From assembly GCA_903845195.1 (NCBI GenBank), contig CAIMWO010000010.1, forward strand, positions 1-64,000: 64,000 bases of DNA, given 5' to 3'. Below are positions 43,744-53,695 of this stretch, one piece after another (position 1 is the stretch's first letter; each line of letters begins with the position of its first letter). Under the pieces are notes generated by a model. The model saw only the letters and a list, made by a program, of their open reading frames with translations. It searched no databases and was not told the DNA's origin. The stretch comes from an uncultured Phycisphaerales bacterium. Its GTDB lineage: Bacteria > Planctomycetota > Phycisphaerae > WQYP01. The position numbers and the translations under genes were made by a program.

Positions 43744-45545
43744 CTACGACCGGTCTATTCCAAATCGCACTCTATCTTGCGGTGCTCTTGCTGCTGGTCA
43801 AGCCGCTCGGTTCCTTCATGGCCCGTGTCTACCGGTTCCAGCCGCTGTTCGGCCTCGACTTAGCCCTCGGACCCATCGAGCACCTTACCTACAAACTCTG
43901 CGGCGTCCGCAAGGATGATGAGCAGAACTGGAAGACCTACGCGCTCTCCTGCCTGGCCTTCAACCTCCTCGGCGTGCTCGCGGTCTACGTCCTCCAGCGC
44001 GTGCAAACCATGCTGCCCCTGAACCCCGCCGCCATGTCCGCGGTCTCTCCTGACAGTTCTTTCAACACCGCCACCAGCTTCGCCACGAATACCAACTGGC
44101 AGGGCTACGTCGGCGAATCCACCATGAGCTATCTCACCCAGATGCTCGGACTCACTGTGCAGAACTTCGTCTCCGCCGCCACCGGCATGGCCGTCCTTGC
44201 CGCTCTCATTCGCGGCATCGCCCGAAAAACCACCGACAAGCTCGGCAGCTTCTGGGTCGATCTCACGCGTTCCACGCTCTACATCCTGCTCCCCCTCTCG
44301 GCTCTGCTCGCCATCGTGCTGCTCTGGCAAGGCGTGCCGCAGACGTTCTCCAAATACAAAACCGCCAACGTCCTGCAACCCAGCTCCTACACCACGCCGC
44401 ACCTCGATAAGGACAACACTCCCGTCAAGGACGCCAAAGGCAATCCCGTAATGGACACCGTCAACGTCGCGACGCAATCCATCGCGGTCGGCCCCGTCGC
44501 GTCACAAATCGCCATCAAGCAACTCGGCACCAACGGCGGCGGTTTCTTCAACGTCAATTCCGCCCATCCACTGGAAAACCCCACAGGTCTGAGCAATTTC
44601 CTTGAAGTACTCGCCATCCTCCTCATCCCCGCGGCGCTCTGCTACACCTTCGGTCTCATGGTCGGCGACAAACGCCAGGGCTGGACCGTTCTCGCCGCCA
44701 TGGTCATCATCTTTCTCGCCTTGGTGATCCCTTGCGTGCATTTCGAACAAAGCGGCAACCCCACGCTCAACGCCCTGGCCGACCAGCACGAAACCGCACT
44801 TCAGCCTGGCGGCAACATGGAAGGCAAGGAAGCCCGCCTCGGCCCCATCAACTCCGCCATCTGGGCCGTCGCCACCACAGGTGCCTCCAACGGCTCCGTC
44901 AACTCCATGCATGATTCCTTCACCCCACTCGGTGGACTCTGCCCGCTTTGGATGATCCAACTCTCCGAAGTCGTCTTCGGCGGCGTCGGCTCCGGCCTCT
45001 ACGGCATGCTCATCTACGTCATCGTCGCCGTCTTTATCGCCGGACTCATGGTCGGACGCACTCCCGAATACCTCGGCAAAAAAATCGAATCTTACGAAAT
45101 GAAAATGGCCGCCATCATCGTCCTTGTGCCCCCGGCACTCTGCCTCATCGGCACCGCCATCGCCTGCGTCTCGCCCGCCGGACTCCTCGGCCCTTCGAAC
45201 CCCGGCATCCACGGCTTCTCGGAAATGCTCTACGGCATGAGCTCCCAAGGCAACAACAACGGCTCCGCCTTCGCCGGACTCAACGCCAATACCCCGTTCT
45301 ACAACCTGCTCGGCGGCATCCTGATGCTCTTCTCCCGCTACTGGATCGTCGTGCCGACGCTCGCCATCGCCGGATCACTCGCCCGCAAGAAACTGATCCC
45401 CGCCAGCGCCGGCACACTCCCCACGCACACGCCCCTGTTTGTCTTTCTGCTCGTCAGCACCGTCATTCTCGTAGGCGCTTTGACGTTCCTCCCGGCCCTG
45501 GCGCTGGGTCCGATCGTCGAACACCTGAAACTGATCGGCCTCTAA
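43740..45545 (+). CDS. kdpA: Potassium-transporting ATPase subunit KdpA
   Basis: A protein of 601 residues, the K+-selective channel-like subunit. It has about ten membrane segments and the four filter-like loops of the superfamily of K+ transporters, for example NTATSFATNTNWQGYVGEST, GTNGGGFFNVNSAHPLENPT and SSQGNNNGSAFAGL. Length and motif order are normal. It forms the high-affinity potassium uptake complex with KdpB and KdpC. Confidence 0.97.
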   Translation: MTTTGLFQIALYLAVLLLLVKPLGSFMARVYRFQPLFGLDLALGPIEHLTYKLCGVRKDDEQNWKTYALSCLAFNLLGVLAVYVLQRVQTMLPLNPAAMSAVSPDSSFNTATSFATNTNWQGYVGESTMSYLTQMLGLTVQNFVSAATGMAVLAALIRGIARKTTDKLGSFWVDLTRSTLYILLPLSALLAIVLLWQGVPQTFSKYKTANVLQPSSYTTPHLDKDNTPVKDAKGNPVMDTVNVATQSIAVGPVASQIAIKQLGTNGGGFFNVNSAHPLENPTGLSNFLEVLAILLIPAALCYTFGLMVGDKRQGWTVLAAMVIIFLALVIPCVHFEQSGNPTLNALADQHETALQPGGNMEGKEARLGPINSAIWAVATTGASNGSVNSMHDSFTPLGGLCPLWMIQLSEVVFGGVGSGLYGMLIYVIVAVFIAGLMVGRTPEYLGKKIESYEMKMAAIIVLVPPALCLIGTAIACVSPAGLLGPSNPGIHGFSEMLYGMSSQGNNNGSAFAGLNANTPFYNLLGGILMLFSRYWIVVPTLAIAGSLARKKLIPASAGTLPTHTPLFVFLLVSTVILVGALTFLPALALGPIVEHLKLIGL

Positions 45546-45559
45546 AGGCAACTGCCAGG

Positions 45560-45730
45560 ATGTGGACCATGATCGCTATGAACTCGACACCGCTTCACAT
45601 ACTCGCTGTTCTACTCCGCGCCGCCGCGCACGTCGTGCGCCGCTATTTCCGCGTCATCAACCGCGGCTACCTGCAAAGGGACCACCTCTGGGAAGACCCC
45701 GCGCATCGTAACCCCCAGGATCATCGCTGA
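45560..45730 (+). CDS. Small ORF between kdpA and kdpB
   Basis: A possible protein of 56 residues (start MWTMIAMNSTPLHILAVLLR), amphipathic or weakly membrane-seeking at the start and basic toward the end (RRYFRVINRGYLQRDHLWED). It fills most of the 209-bp gap between kdpA and kdpB. It is the tail of a much longer antigenic frame through kdpA, so it could be chance, although an ATG with AGGATG context starts it. Function unknown. Confidence 0.4.
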   Translation: MWTMIAMNSTPLHILAVLLRAAAHVVRRYFRVINRGYLQRDHLWEDPAHRNPQDHR

Positions 45731-45754
45731 GATTTTTCTGAAAGGAATTCCATT

Positions 45755-47842
45755 ATGTCCTCCGCAAAAGCCCGACCGCTCTTTGATCTGCCGATCGTCA
45801 AACGCGCCATCGTGGATTCGTTCACGAAGCTCAATCCGCGCCACCAGCTCCGCAATCCCGTGATGTTCGTCGTCTTCCTCGGCAGCATCCTCACCACCGG
45901 CCTCTACGTTCACGCACTCACCGGCCAGGGTGAAGCCAAACCCAGCTTCATCCTCGGCGTGACGCTCTGGCTCTGGTTCACCGTGCTCTTCGCCAATTTC
46001 GCAGAGGCCATGGCCGAAGGCCGCGGCAAGGCCCAGGCCGATACTCTCCGCAAAGCCCGCCGCGATACGCCCGCCAAGAAACTCAGCGCCCCATCGCGCG
46101 ACGCCCAGCAGTCCTCCGTCTCCGCCGCCACCCTTCGCAAGGGCGACCTCGTCCTCTGCGAGCCCGGCGATTACATCCCCGCCGATGGCGAAGTCGCCGA
46201 CGGCGTCGCCTCCGTCGATGAATCCGCCATCACCGGGGAATCCGCTCCCGTCATCCGCGAATCCGGCGGCGACCGCTCCTCCGTCACCGGCGGCACACGC
46301 GTCCTCTCCGACTGGCTCGTCATCCGCATCGGCGTCAACCCCGGCGAGGCCTTCCTCGATCGCATGATCTCCATGGTCGAAGGCGCCAAACGCCAAAAAA
46401 CGCCCAATGAAATCGCGCTCAACATCCTGCTCGCCGGCTTCACCATCGTTTGCCTGCTGGCCGTGGTCACACTTATGCCCTATTCGATTTACGCCGCCAA
46501 TTCGGTCAATGTCGCTCTCATCGCCGCCAGCCAACCCGCCACCGCGGCCCCCGTCACCACGACCATCCTCGTGGCGCTGCTGGTCTGCCTGATTCCCACG
46601 ACCATCGGCGGCCTCCTCTCCGCCATCGGCATCGCTGGCATGGACCGCATGATCCAGAAGAACGTTATCGCCATGTCCGGCCGCGCCGTGGAAGCCGCCG
46701 GCGATGTCGATGTTCTCCTGCTCGACAAGACCGGCACCATCACTCTTGGCAACCGCCAAGCCGTCGCTTTCCACCCCTCGAACGGCACCCACGAACGCGA
46801 TGTCGCCGACGCCGCCCAGCTCTCTTCTCTCGCCGACGAAACCCCCGAAGGCCGCTCCGTCGTCGTTCTGGCCAAGGAAAAATACGGCATCCGCGATCGC
46901 CAGATCCACGAAATGGGCGCCCACTTCGTCCCCTTTACCGCTCAAACCCGCATGTCCGGCGTGAACTTCGATCACCGCATGATCCGCAAGGGCGCTGCCG
47001 CGGCGATCGAAGCCCACGTGCAATCCCTCGGTGGCGAATTTCCCGCGGAAGTCCAGGCGACAGTCGAGGCCATCTCCCGCCAGGGCGGCACGCCGCTCGT
47101 CGTCGCGGATGGACCCAAGGTCCTCGGCACCATCGAACTCAAGGACATCGTCAAGGGTGGCATCAAGGAACGCTTTGCCGAACTCCGCGCCATGGGTATC
47201 AAAACCGTCATGATCACCGGCGATAATCCTCTCACCGCCGCCGCCATCGCCGCCGAAGCCGGCGTGGACGACTTCCTCGCCCAGGCCACGCCCGAAGCCA
47301 AGCTCAAGCTCATTCGCGACTACCAGGCCGGCGGTCGTCTCGTCGCCATGACCGGCGACGGCACCTACGACGCTCCGGCACTAGCACAGGCCGATGTCGC
47401 CGTCGCCATGAACACCGGCACCCAGGCCGCCAAGGAAGCCGGCAACATGGTTGATCTCGACTCCAACCCCACCAAGCTCATCGAAGTCGTCGAGACGGGC
47501 AAACAGTTGCTCATGACCCGCGGCTCGCTGACCACCTTCTCCATCGCCAACGATGTCTCGAAGTATTTCGCGATCATCCCCGTCATGTTCGCCTCCACTT
47601 ACCCCGTGCTCGGAAAACTCAACATCATGCACCTCAGCCCCGGCACCGCCGTGCTTTCGGCGCTCATCTTCAACGCGCTGATCATCATCGCGCTGATTCC
47701 TATCGCCCTCAGAGGCGTCAAGTACCGTCCCAAACCCGCCAGCGTCCTGCTCTGGAACAACATCCTCGTCTATGGCATCGGCGGCCTGATCATCCCGTTC
47801 ATCGGCATCAAGGCGATCGACCTGCTCGTCAACCTCGTCTGA
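45755..47842 (+). CDS. kdpB: Potassium-transporting P-type ATPase subunit KdpB
   Basis: A protein of 695 residues. The P-type phosphorylation motif is DKTGTIT with Asp324. TGES (actuator) is present as [16 protein letters not shown] as the nucleotide-domain block and [12 protein letters not shown] as the hinge. It has the normal KdpB length and hydrolyses ATP to drive K+ import through KdpA. The canonical GDGTND is GDGTYD here; KdpB commonly has ND at this site, so Tyr is a small variation. AAAGGAA precedes the ATG. Confidence 0.96.
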   Translation: MSSAKARPLFDLPIVKRAIVDSFTKLNPRHQLRNPVMFVVFLGSILTTGLYVHALTGQGEAKPSFILGVTLWLWFTVLFANFAEAMAEGRGKAQADTLRKARRDTPAKKLSAPSRDAQQSSVSAATLRKGDLVLCEPGDYIPADGEVADGVASVDESAITGESAPVIRESGGDRSSVTGGTRVLSDWLVIRIGVNPGEAFLDRMISMVEGAKRQKTPNEIALNILLAGFTIVCLLAVVTLMPYSIYAANSVNVALIAASQPATAAPVTTTILVALLVCLIPTTIGGLLSAIGIAGMDRMIQKNVIAMSGRAVEAAGDVDVLLLDKTGTITLGNRQAVAFHPSNGTHERDVADAAQLSSLADETPEGRSVVVLAKEKYGIRDRQIHEMGAHFVPFTAQTRMSGVNFDHRMIRKGAAAAIEAHVQSLGGEFPAEVQATVEAISRQGGTPLVVADGPKVLGTIELKDIVKGGIKERFAELRAMGIKTVMITGDNPLTAAAIAAEAGVDDFLAQATPEAKLKLIRDYQAGGRLVAMTGDGTYDAPALAQADVAVAMNTGTQAAKEAGNMVDLDSNPTKLIEVVETGKQLLMTRGSLTTFSIANDVSKYFAIIPVMFASTYPVLGKLNIMHLSPGTAVLSALIFNALIIIALIPIALRGVKYRPKPASVLLWNNILVYGIGGLIIPFIGIKAIDLLVNLV

Positions 47843-47898
47843 GAACTCTTACGGAAAGTCCTTACTGCACCGTCCTCTGTTCGAAAAGAGAATTCGTC

Positions 47899-48522
47899 AT
47901 GAAAATCATCCGCCCCACAATCATCTGCTTCCTCCTCCTTTCGCTGATCACCGGCATCGCCTACCCGCTGGCGATTACGCTCATCGCCAATGTCGGATTC
48001 CGCCACCAGGCCGAAGGCAGCCTCATCGATAAAAACGGCCGTCCGACCGTTGATGAATCCGCCGCCGTCGGCTCCTTCCTCATCGGCCAGACCTTCGACC
48101 AGCCGCAATACTTCTGGTCCCGCCCCTCCGCCACCAGCCCCATGCCCTACAACGCCGCCGCGTCCTCTGGCTCCAACATCGGCCCCTCCATCCTCGGCGA
48201 CACCGTCAAATCCCGCGTCGACGCCCTGCATCAGGCCGATCCCGCCAACAGCTCGCCCATTCCCATCGACCTCGTCACCGCCTCCGGCTCCGGGCTCGAT
48301 CCCCACGAATCCGTCGCCGCCGCCGACTATCAAATTTCACGAATCTCCCGCATTCGGCGTATGGATGCGGAACAGCTCCACGCCCTCATCGCCCGCCACA
48401 CCCAAGACCGCGCCTTCGGACTCTTCGGCGAAAAAGTCGTCAACGTGCTCGAACTCAACCTCGAACTCGACCAAGTCGCGTCCATTGCCGCGGCCAGCCA
48501 GCCGGCGGCGACTACCAAATAA
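47899..48522 (+). CDS. kdpC: Potassium-transporting ATPase subunit KdpC
   Basis: A protein of 207 residues, with one N-terminal membrane helix (TIICFLLLSLITGIAYPLAI) and a periplasmic domain. SFLIGQTFDQPQYFWSRPS, then the SGSGLDPHES signature, are diagnostic of KdpC. It is slightly longer than the usual 190 or so residues. It assists ATP binding or assembly in the Kdp complex. Confidence 0.95.
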   Translation: MKIIRPTIICFLLLSLITGIAYPLAITLIANVGFRHQAEGSLIDKNGRPTVDESAAVGSFLIGQTFDQPQYFWSRPSATSPMPYNAAASSGSNIGPSILGDTVKSRVDALHQADPANSSPIPIDLVTASGSGLDPHESVAAADYQISRISRIRRMDAEQLHALIARHTQDRAFGLFGEKVVNVLELNLELDQVASIAAASQPAATTK

Positions 48523-48629
48523 TCCTCAGTCCTTTCCGGGCGGGCAGCTTCTCAGCGTCTACACACGCTGCCCGCCCACTGGAGATTTTGCACGGCAATG
48601 TTCCCTGAAAAGACGTATCATGGTGTGCA

Positions 48630-51341
48630 ATGAACGACACTCGACCTGATCCTGACGCCCTGCTGGCGGAAGTCGTTCAGCAGGAAGCAGCTTCCCACCG
48701 CGGCAAGCTGAAGGTCTTTTTCGGCTCCAACGCCGGCGTTGGAAAAACCTATGCCATGCTCGATGAAGCCCGCAAACGCGCTGCCGAAGGTATCGACGTC
48801 GTCATCGGCTACGCCGAAGCGCACATCCGCCCTGAAACCGAATCGCTCCTGCTCGGTCTCGACTTGCTCCCTTACAAACTCATTGAATACAAAGGGGCCA
48901 CGCTTAAGGAATTCGATCTCGACGCCGCTCTCGTTCGCAAACCCGCCATCGTCTGCGTCGACGAACTCGCCCACACCAATGCCCCTGGACTCCGGCACGC
49001 CAAGCGCTGGCAGGATGTCTATGAACTCCTCGATGCCGGCATCAATGTCTACTCCACCCTCAATGTCCAACACCTCGAAAGCGTTAATGACATCGTCGAG
49101 CATATCACCGGCGTCCGCGTCAACGAAACCTTACCCGACAAAGTCTTCGACGAAGCTGACGAAGTCGAACTCATCGATATTTCGCCGGATGAGCTCATCG
49201 AGCGGCTGCGCGAGGGAAAAGTTTACAAGACTCAGCAGGCCGAACAGGCCCTTAGACATTTTTTCAACCGCGGCAATCTCATCGCGCTGCGCGAACTGGC
49301 GCTCCGCCGCACTGCCGAGCGCGTCGATGCCCAGATGCGTGATTTCCGCCGGGTCCATGACATCGCCAAGCCCTGGGCCGCCAATGAACGCGTCCTGGTC
49401 TGTGTCGGCCCGAGCCCCTTTGCCGCGCAACTCATCCGCGCCACCAAACGTCTCGCCAGCGCCTTTCGCGCACAATGGCTCGCCGTATCCATCGAAACGC
49501 CCATCGCCGCGGCGCTTTCATCCGATGCCCGCGAACGTCTGGCCCAGAACTTGCGCCTTGCCGAGCAACTCGGCGCCCAGACCGTCACGCTTACGGGCAC
49601 CAACGTCGTGGATGAACTTCTGGCGTTCGCCCGCCAGCGCAATATCACGAAAATCGTCATCGGAAAGCCCGATCGCCCGCGGTGGCGCGATTGGCTCAGC
49701 GGCTCGATCGTCGATGACCTCATCCGCCGCTCCGGCCAGATCGACATCTACGTCGTCCGTCACGAGCAGAAAGCCTCCACGAACACTGCGCAGAATCCCG
49801 CGCCCCCGCGTCGCATCCACTGGGCCGAATACGGCTGTGCCACCCTCATCTGCGCCGTTGCGACCGCCCTCGGCATGTTCATGTACCATGTCCTCGGCCA
49901 CGAAGGCGAATCGTTTTCCAACACCAATGTCCTTATGATCGACCTCCTCGCCGTCCTCTTTGTTGCCGCACGCTTCGACCGCGGCCCCGCCATTTTTGCC
50001 TCCCTCTTCACCGTCGCCGCCTTCGATTTCACCGTCGTGCCGCCGTATTACACGTTTAACGTCAGCGACTCCCAATACCTCCTCACCTTCGCTGTCATGC
50101 TCGTGACCGCCCTGGTCATTTCCACGCTCACCCACAGCATCCGTCGCCAGCGCGAAGCGGCCCGCAACCGGGAACGCAGCACTGCCGCCCTCCTGTCGCT
50201 CAGCCGTGAACTTGCCGCCACCCGCGAAAAAAAGAATATCGCTCTGATCATCGCCCGCCACGTCGCTGAAGTCTTCGACAGTCAGGCGATTCTCTTTCTC
50301 CCTACTCTCGAGCGGGAATTGGCCATCGCCGCTGCCAGCGGAGAACTGCCGCCTCTCGATGACAAGGAACTCAGCGTTATCCGCTGGGTTTTCGATCACA
50401 ACCAGCCCGCCGGCTGCGGCACCACCACCCTCCCCGCCGCCCGCGGCATCTACCTTCCACTGGCCGCGTCTTCGGGAAACGTCGGCGTCCTGGGCCTGTT
50501 GGACCCGCGTCGCAGCGCTGACCCTGAAATTCTGCACCAACTCGAAGCCTTCGCCAACCAGTCCGCTCTCGCTGTGGAACGTGCCGCCCTCGCCGAAGAA
50601 TCCGCCCGCGCCTGGGAACGCGTCGAGGCCGAGTTCCTGCGCAACACCCTTCTCTCCGGCGTCTCGCATGATCTCCGTACGCCCCTGGCGGCCATCACGG
50701 GCGCCGCCTCCAGCCTAGCCGAAACCGACTCGCTCTCGCCTGCAGCCGGCAAAGAGCTTGCTGAAAATATCGTCCACGAAGCCGAACGCATGGAACTCCT
50801 CATTACCAACCTGCTCGACATGACTCGCCTGGAGGCCGGCGGCTTCCAGCTCCACAAGGAGTGGCACGCCCTGCCGGAAATCGTCGGCTCCGCCATTCAT
50901 CACCTCCACAAACGCCTCTCCCAACACAGAATCGTGGCTCATCTTCCCGCCAACCTGCCTCTGGTCTTTCTGGACGGCCTTGCGATGGAGCAAGTCTTCA
51001 CCAATCTCCTCGATAACGCCGGCATCTACACGCCCCCCGGCACTGAGATCGCCATCTCCGCTTTCATTACTTCCGATCGCCTTACCATTGACGTCACCGA
51101 CCATGGCCCCGGACTTCCCAGCACCGACCCCGCTCGCGTCTTCCAGAAATTCTTCCGTGGCGGTTCGCGTCCCGACACTCATGCCCGCCGCGGCATGGGC
51201 CTCGGACTCTCCATCTGCAAAGGGATTGTGGAACTCCACGGCGGTACAATCACCGCATCGAATCGCCCGGAAGGCGGGGCCATCTTTCGTATTACGCTTC
51301 CCCGCGAGGGTACTCCGCCCACCATCGACACCCAAGGCTAA
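48630..51341 (+). CDS. kdpD: Sensor histidine kinase KdpD
   Basis: A protein of 903 residues with the full KdpD plan. The N-terminal KdpD domain has a Walker A (FGSNAGVGKTYAMLDEA, about 33-49). A universal-stress-like domain follows (around 250-370), then four membrane helices (about 400-500), a GAF-like region, HisKA with His680 (SGVSHDLRTPLAAITG) and the HATPase (NLLDNAG, DHGPGLP, GMGLGLSICKGIVELHGG). It senses potassium limitation or turgor and phosphorylates KdpE. It lies 107 bp after kdpC and 14 bp before kdpE. Confidence 0.96.
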   Translation: MNDTRPDPDALLAEVVQQEAASHRGKLKVFFGSNAGVGKTYAMLDEARKRAAEGIDVVIGYAEAHIRPETESLLLGLDLLPYKLIEYKGATLKEFDLDAALVRKPAIVCVDELAHTNAPGLRHAKRWQDVYELLDAGINVYSTLNVQHLESVNDIVEHITGVRVNETLPDKVFDEADEVELIDISPDELIERLREGKVYKTQQAEQALRHFFNRGNLIALRELALRRTAERVDAQMRDFRRVHDIAKPWAANERVLVCVGPSPFAAQLIRATKRLASAFRAQWLAVSIETPIAAALSSDARERLAQNLRLAEQLGAQTVTLTGTNVVDELLAFARQRNITKIVIGKPDRPRWRDWLSGSIVDDLIRRSGQIDIYVVRHEQKASTNTAQNPAPPRRIHWAEYGCATLICAVATALGMFMYHVLGHEGESFSNTNVLMIDLLAVLFVAARFDRGPAIFASLFTVAAFDFTVVPPYYTFNVSDSQYLLTFAVMLVTALVISTLTHSIRRQREAARNRERSTAALLSLSRELAATREKKNIALIIARHVAEVFDSQAILFLPTLERELAIAAASGELPPLDDKELSVIRWVFDHNQPAGCGTTTLPAARGIYLPLAASSGNVGVLGLLDPRRSADPEILHQLEAFANQSALAVERAALAEESARAWERVEAEFLRNTLLSGVSHDLRTPLAAITGAASSLAETDSLSPAAGKELAENIVHEAERMELLITNLLDMTRLEAGGFQLHKEWHALPEIVGSAIHHLHKRLSQHRIVAHLPANLPLVFLDGLAMEQVFTNLLDNAGIYTPPGTEIAISAFITSDRLTIDVTDHGPGLPSTDPARVFQKFFRGGSRPDTHARRGMGLGLSICKGIVELHGGTITASNRPEGGAIFRITLPREGTPPTIDTQG

Positions 51342-51355
51342 TCTGGGAGCTTTAC

Positions 51356-52045
51356 ATGACCGAACCCCAACCCACGATCCTCGTCATCGAAGATGAAGAA
51401 CCCATCCGTAAATTCCTGCGCGTCTCGCTCGCCAGCCATGGCTACCGCCTCGTCGAGTCCGCCGACGCCGCCGACGGCCTTGTCCAAGCCGCCTCCTGCC
51501 AGCCTGATCTGATCATCCTCGACCTGGGCCTGCCCGATATGGACGGCGTCGAACTCACCCGCCGCATCCGGCAGTGGTCCAAAGTTCCCATCGTCATCGT
51601 CTCGGCCCGCGGCAAAGAGCAGGACAAAGTCGTTGCCCTCGACGCCGGCGCCGATGACTACCTCACCAAGCCCTTCGGCGTCAGCGAGCTGCTCGCCCGC
51701 CTCCGCGTCGCCCTCCGCCATACCAGCAAATCTGACACCGGCGAAGCGGTCTTCGATCTGGGCGACCTCCACATAGATATGGTTCGCCGCCTGATTACCC
51801 GCGCCGGCCAACCGCTCCATCTCACGCCCAACGAATACCGTCTCCTCACCCTCCTCGTAAAGCACGCCGGCAAAGTTCTTACTCATCGCCAGATCCTCCA
51901 CGAAATCTGGGGACCCGGTTCCGCCCTCGAAACCCACTACCTCCGCGTCTACATGAATCAGTTGCGCCAAAAACTCGAAGCCGACCCCGCCCAACCCCGT
52001 TACCTCCTGACCGAACCCGGCGTCGGCTATCGCCTGAACGTCTGA
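51356..52045 (+). CDS. kdpE: Response regulator KdpE
   Basis: A protein of 229 residues. The receiver domain has acceptor Asp56 (LIILDLGLPDMDG) and the conserved Lys in DDYLTKPF. The OmpR/PhoB winged helix at the C-terminus ends with the usual YLLTEPGVGYRL. It activates the kdp genes when phosphorylated by KdpD. It is the last gene of the kdp group. Confidence 0.96.
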   Translation: MTEPQPTILVIEDEEPIRKFLRVSLASHGYRLVESADAADGLVQAASCQPDLIILDLGLPDMDGVELTRRIRQWSKVPIVIVSARGKEQDKVVALDAGADDYLTKPFGVSELLARLRVALRHTSKSDTGEAVFDLGDLHIDMVRRLITRAGQPLHLTPNEYRLLTLLVKHAGKVLTHRQILHEIWGPGSALETHYLRVYMNQLRQKLEADPAQPRYLLTEPGVGYRLNV

Positions 52046-52738
52046 ACGGGTTCGACAACGCCACTCAGCCGGTTTTCCGTTTACTTGAAGAATGCCCCGC
52101 ATGCAGTGAAGGAAACGCCGCGTCAACACAGAACGCCGTCTCTATAAAAAGCTCAATTGTCTGGACAGTTGGTCCGCGTAAGGGGACACGTAGCCTTTTT
52201 AGGATCATTTTGGCGGTTGATCGGATGCCTGCGACTGGCAGACCTCATCATGCCCGACAATGAAGATGGCTTACATATACTATTTATATTCATATAATAT
52301 ACCAATAATAACGAAGCCACTATTTTCATAACATAAGTATTAATAATATATTATGATCAATTATCGCAGGACACTTATATCGCGATGGCTGGATTAATCT
52401 TCATTATTGGGCAGTAGTGATTGATCTGCGTGTCCTTCTTGTTTTGCATCGAGAGCAATCTTCGCGTTTTTGGGAAGTCAGTTGAGGATTCTACACGCCT
52501 TTTTCGAATAGTTTTTCGAGTGGGGGATTCACGCGCGGGGTCTTCGCCGGTATATAGTAAATGGCGGAGGCCACACAACTTGGGCGTGGTAATCAAGGCA
52601 AACTTGGCTCTTTGCCCGATGCGCTGGCGAGCGCATGACAGTGGCTGGTGGACATTCCGGCGAGGTTTTTGACGCATCAAGTCGGTGTGTCATGAAGCGG
52701 TCGCCGCGATTTCGGCGAATGTGATGGAATGCGAGACC
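52046..52738. other. Intergenic region with an AT-rich block before the pseudopilin cluster
   Basis: About 690 bp without a supported gene. The stretch from about 52255 to 52385 is strikingly A/T-rich (for example TATACTATTTATATTCAT and TATTAATAATATATTATG), unlike the GC-rich surroundings. It may be a promoter/UP-type or nucleoid-protein-bound region, or foreign DNA. The promoter of the pseudopilin genes should lie here. No clear terminator for kdpE was found. Confidence 0.6.
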
Positions 52739-53695
52739 ATGAATAAGAATGCACATAGCGCTCCCCTGCGGCGTGGGTTCACCCTCATCGAAATCCTTGT
52801 GGTGGTGGCGATTCTCGTCATTTTGATGGGCATTCTTGTGCCGACACTCGGACGTGCCCGCATCCAGGGCTACGTAACGAAGACCAAGTCATTCATGGGA
52901 GCGATGCAGAGCAGCATCACGGCTTATTATTCGGATTTTGGGGCGTATCCCGGGCCGATCAAGGAAATGGATTCGACGGGAAGCAGTGACGTAGCACATT
53001 ACGGAGCCACTTTTACCGGGAATCAGAACTTGTTGCTGGGCTTGGGACTGCGGTGGGCACCGCAATCTGATCCGACAACCATGGTGCCTGTGCAGCCGCA
53101 ATTCTCCAGTCTCCCCCCTGTAACGGTACCAGTCGGGACCAAGACCATCTACACCGATACGAGCCTCGGGAAGCCCTGCTACGACAATGGTACCGGCAGA
53201 AGTCTCACCAGCTATTACGTATTTACTTCGGCCGATGTTTATACTCCCCAATTTACGAATACTTTTGGTGGGACTCCCGGCACGGTGTTAGCGCCGGTGC
53301 CGGTCATTGCAGATAAATTTCCTGACGGCATGCCGATTTTGTACTACCGCAAGATGCCCTCTGTAGACCAGCCGAACCTTTCAATTAATGCTGCGAGTCC
53401 CGCTGCTTTCTATTTCGAATCGAACCTGGCTTTCACTCCGGAATCTGCCATCAACCTTTGGATAACGACGACGAGCGGAACGCTGAATCAGATTTCTTCA
53501 GGAGCTGCACCTGGACCTGCAAGGATCGTAAACCGCACGACCTTCGGGCCGATGCTAATTGCTCCATCCGGCCCAGCCTATCCGAATGGCTATCCGTTGG
53601 GCGGGTTCGTATTGATCAGTGCCGGTATTGATCGGATATATGGACCAACATCCACGGGCGCGCTGGATGATATTGTGGTATCGGGGGGATCATGA
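52739..53695 (+). CDS. Pseudopilin, GspG-like (cluster member 1)
   Basis: A protein of 318 residues. The type IV prepilin leader is cut after G13 (LRRG|FTLIEILVVVAILVI) and has Glu at +5, followed by a 20-residue hydrophobic helix. TKSFMGAMQSSITAYYSDFG is typical of the major-pseudopilin helix extension. The C-terminus has a GspG-like loop (GPTSTGALDDIVV), normally a calcium-binding site. It is longer than classic GspG (about 140 residues), as often seen in Planctomycetes. I prefer ATG 52739 to the 52685 frame start. Confidence 0.88.
   Translation: MNKNAHSAPLRRGFTLIEILVVVAILVILMGILVPTLGRARIQGYVTKTKSFMGAMQSSITAYYSDFGAYPGPIKEMDSTGSSDVAHYGATFTGNQNLLLGLGLRWAPQSDPTTMVPVQPQFSSLPPVTVPVGTKTIYTDTSLGKPCYDNGTGRSLTSYYVFTSADVYTPQFTNTFGGTPGTVLAPVPVIADKFPDGMPILYYRKMPSVDQPNLSINAASPAAFYFESNLAFTPESAINLWITTTSGTLNQISSGAAPGPARIVNRTTFGPMLIAPSGPAYPNGYPLGGFVLISAGIDRIYGPTSTGALDDIVVSGGS

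Noticed and set aside
44948-45730. 260-codon ORF in another frame through kdpA
   Set aside because: Most of it is an arginine/proline-rich shadow of kdpA. Only its last 56 codons lie outside kdpA and are listed separately with low confidence.
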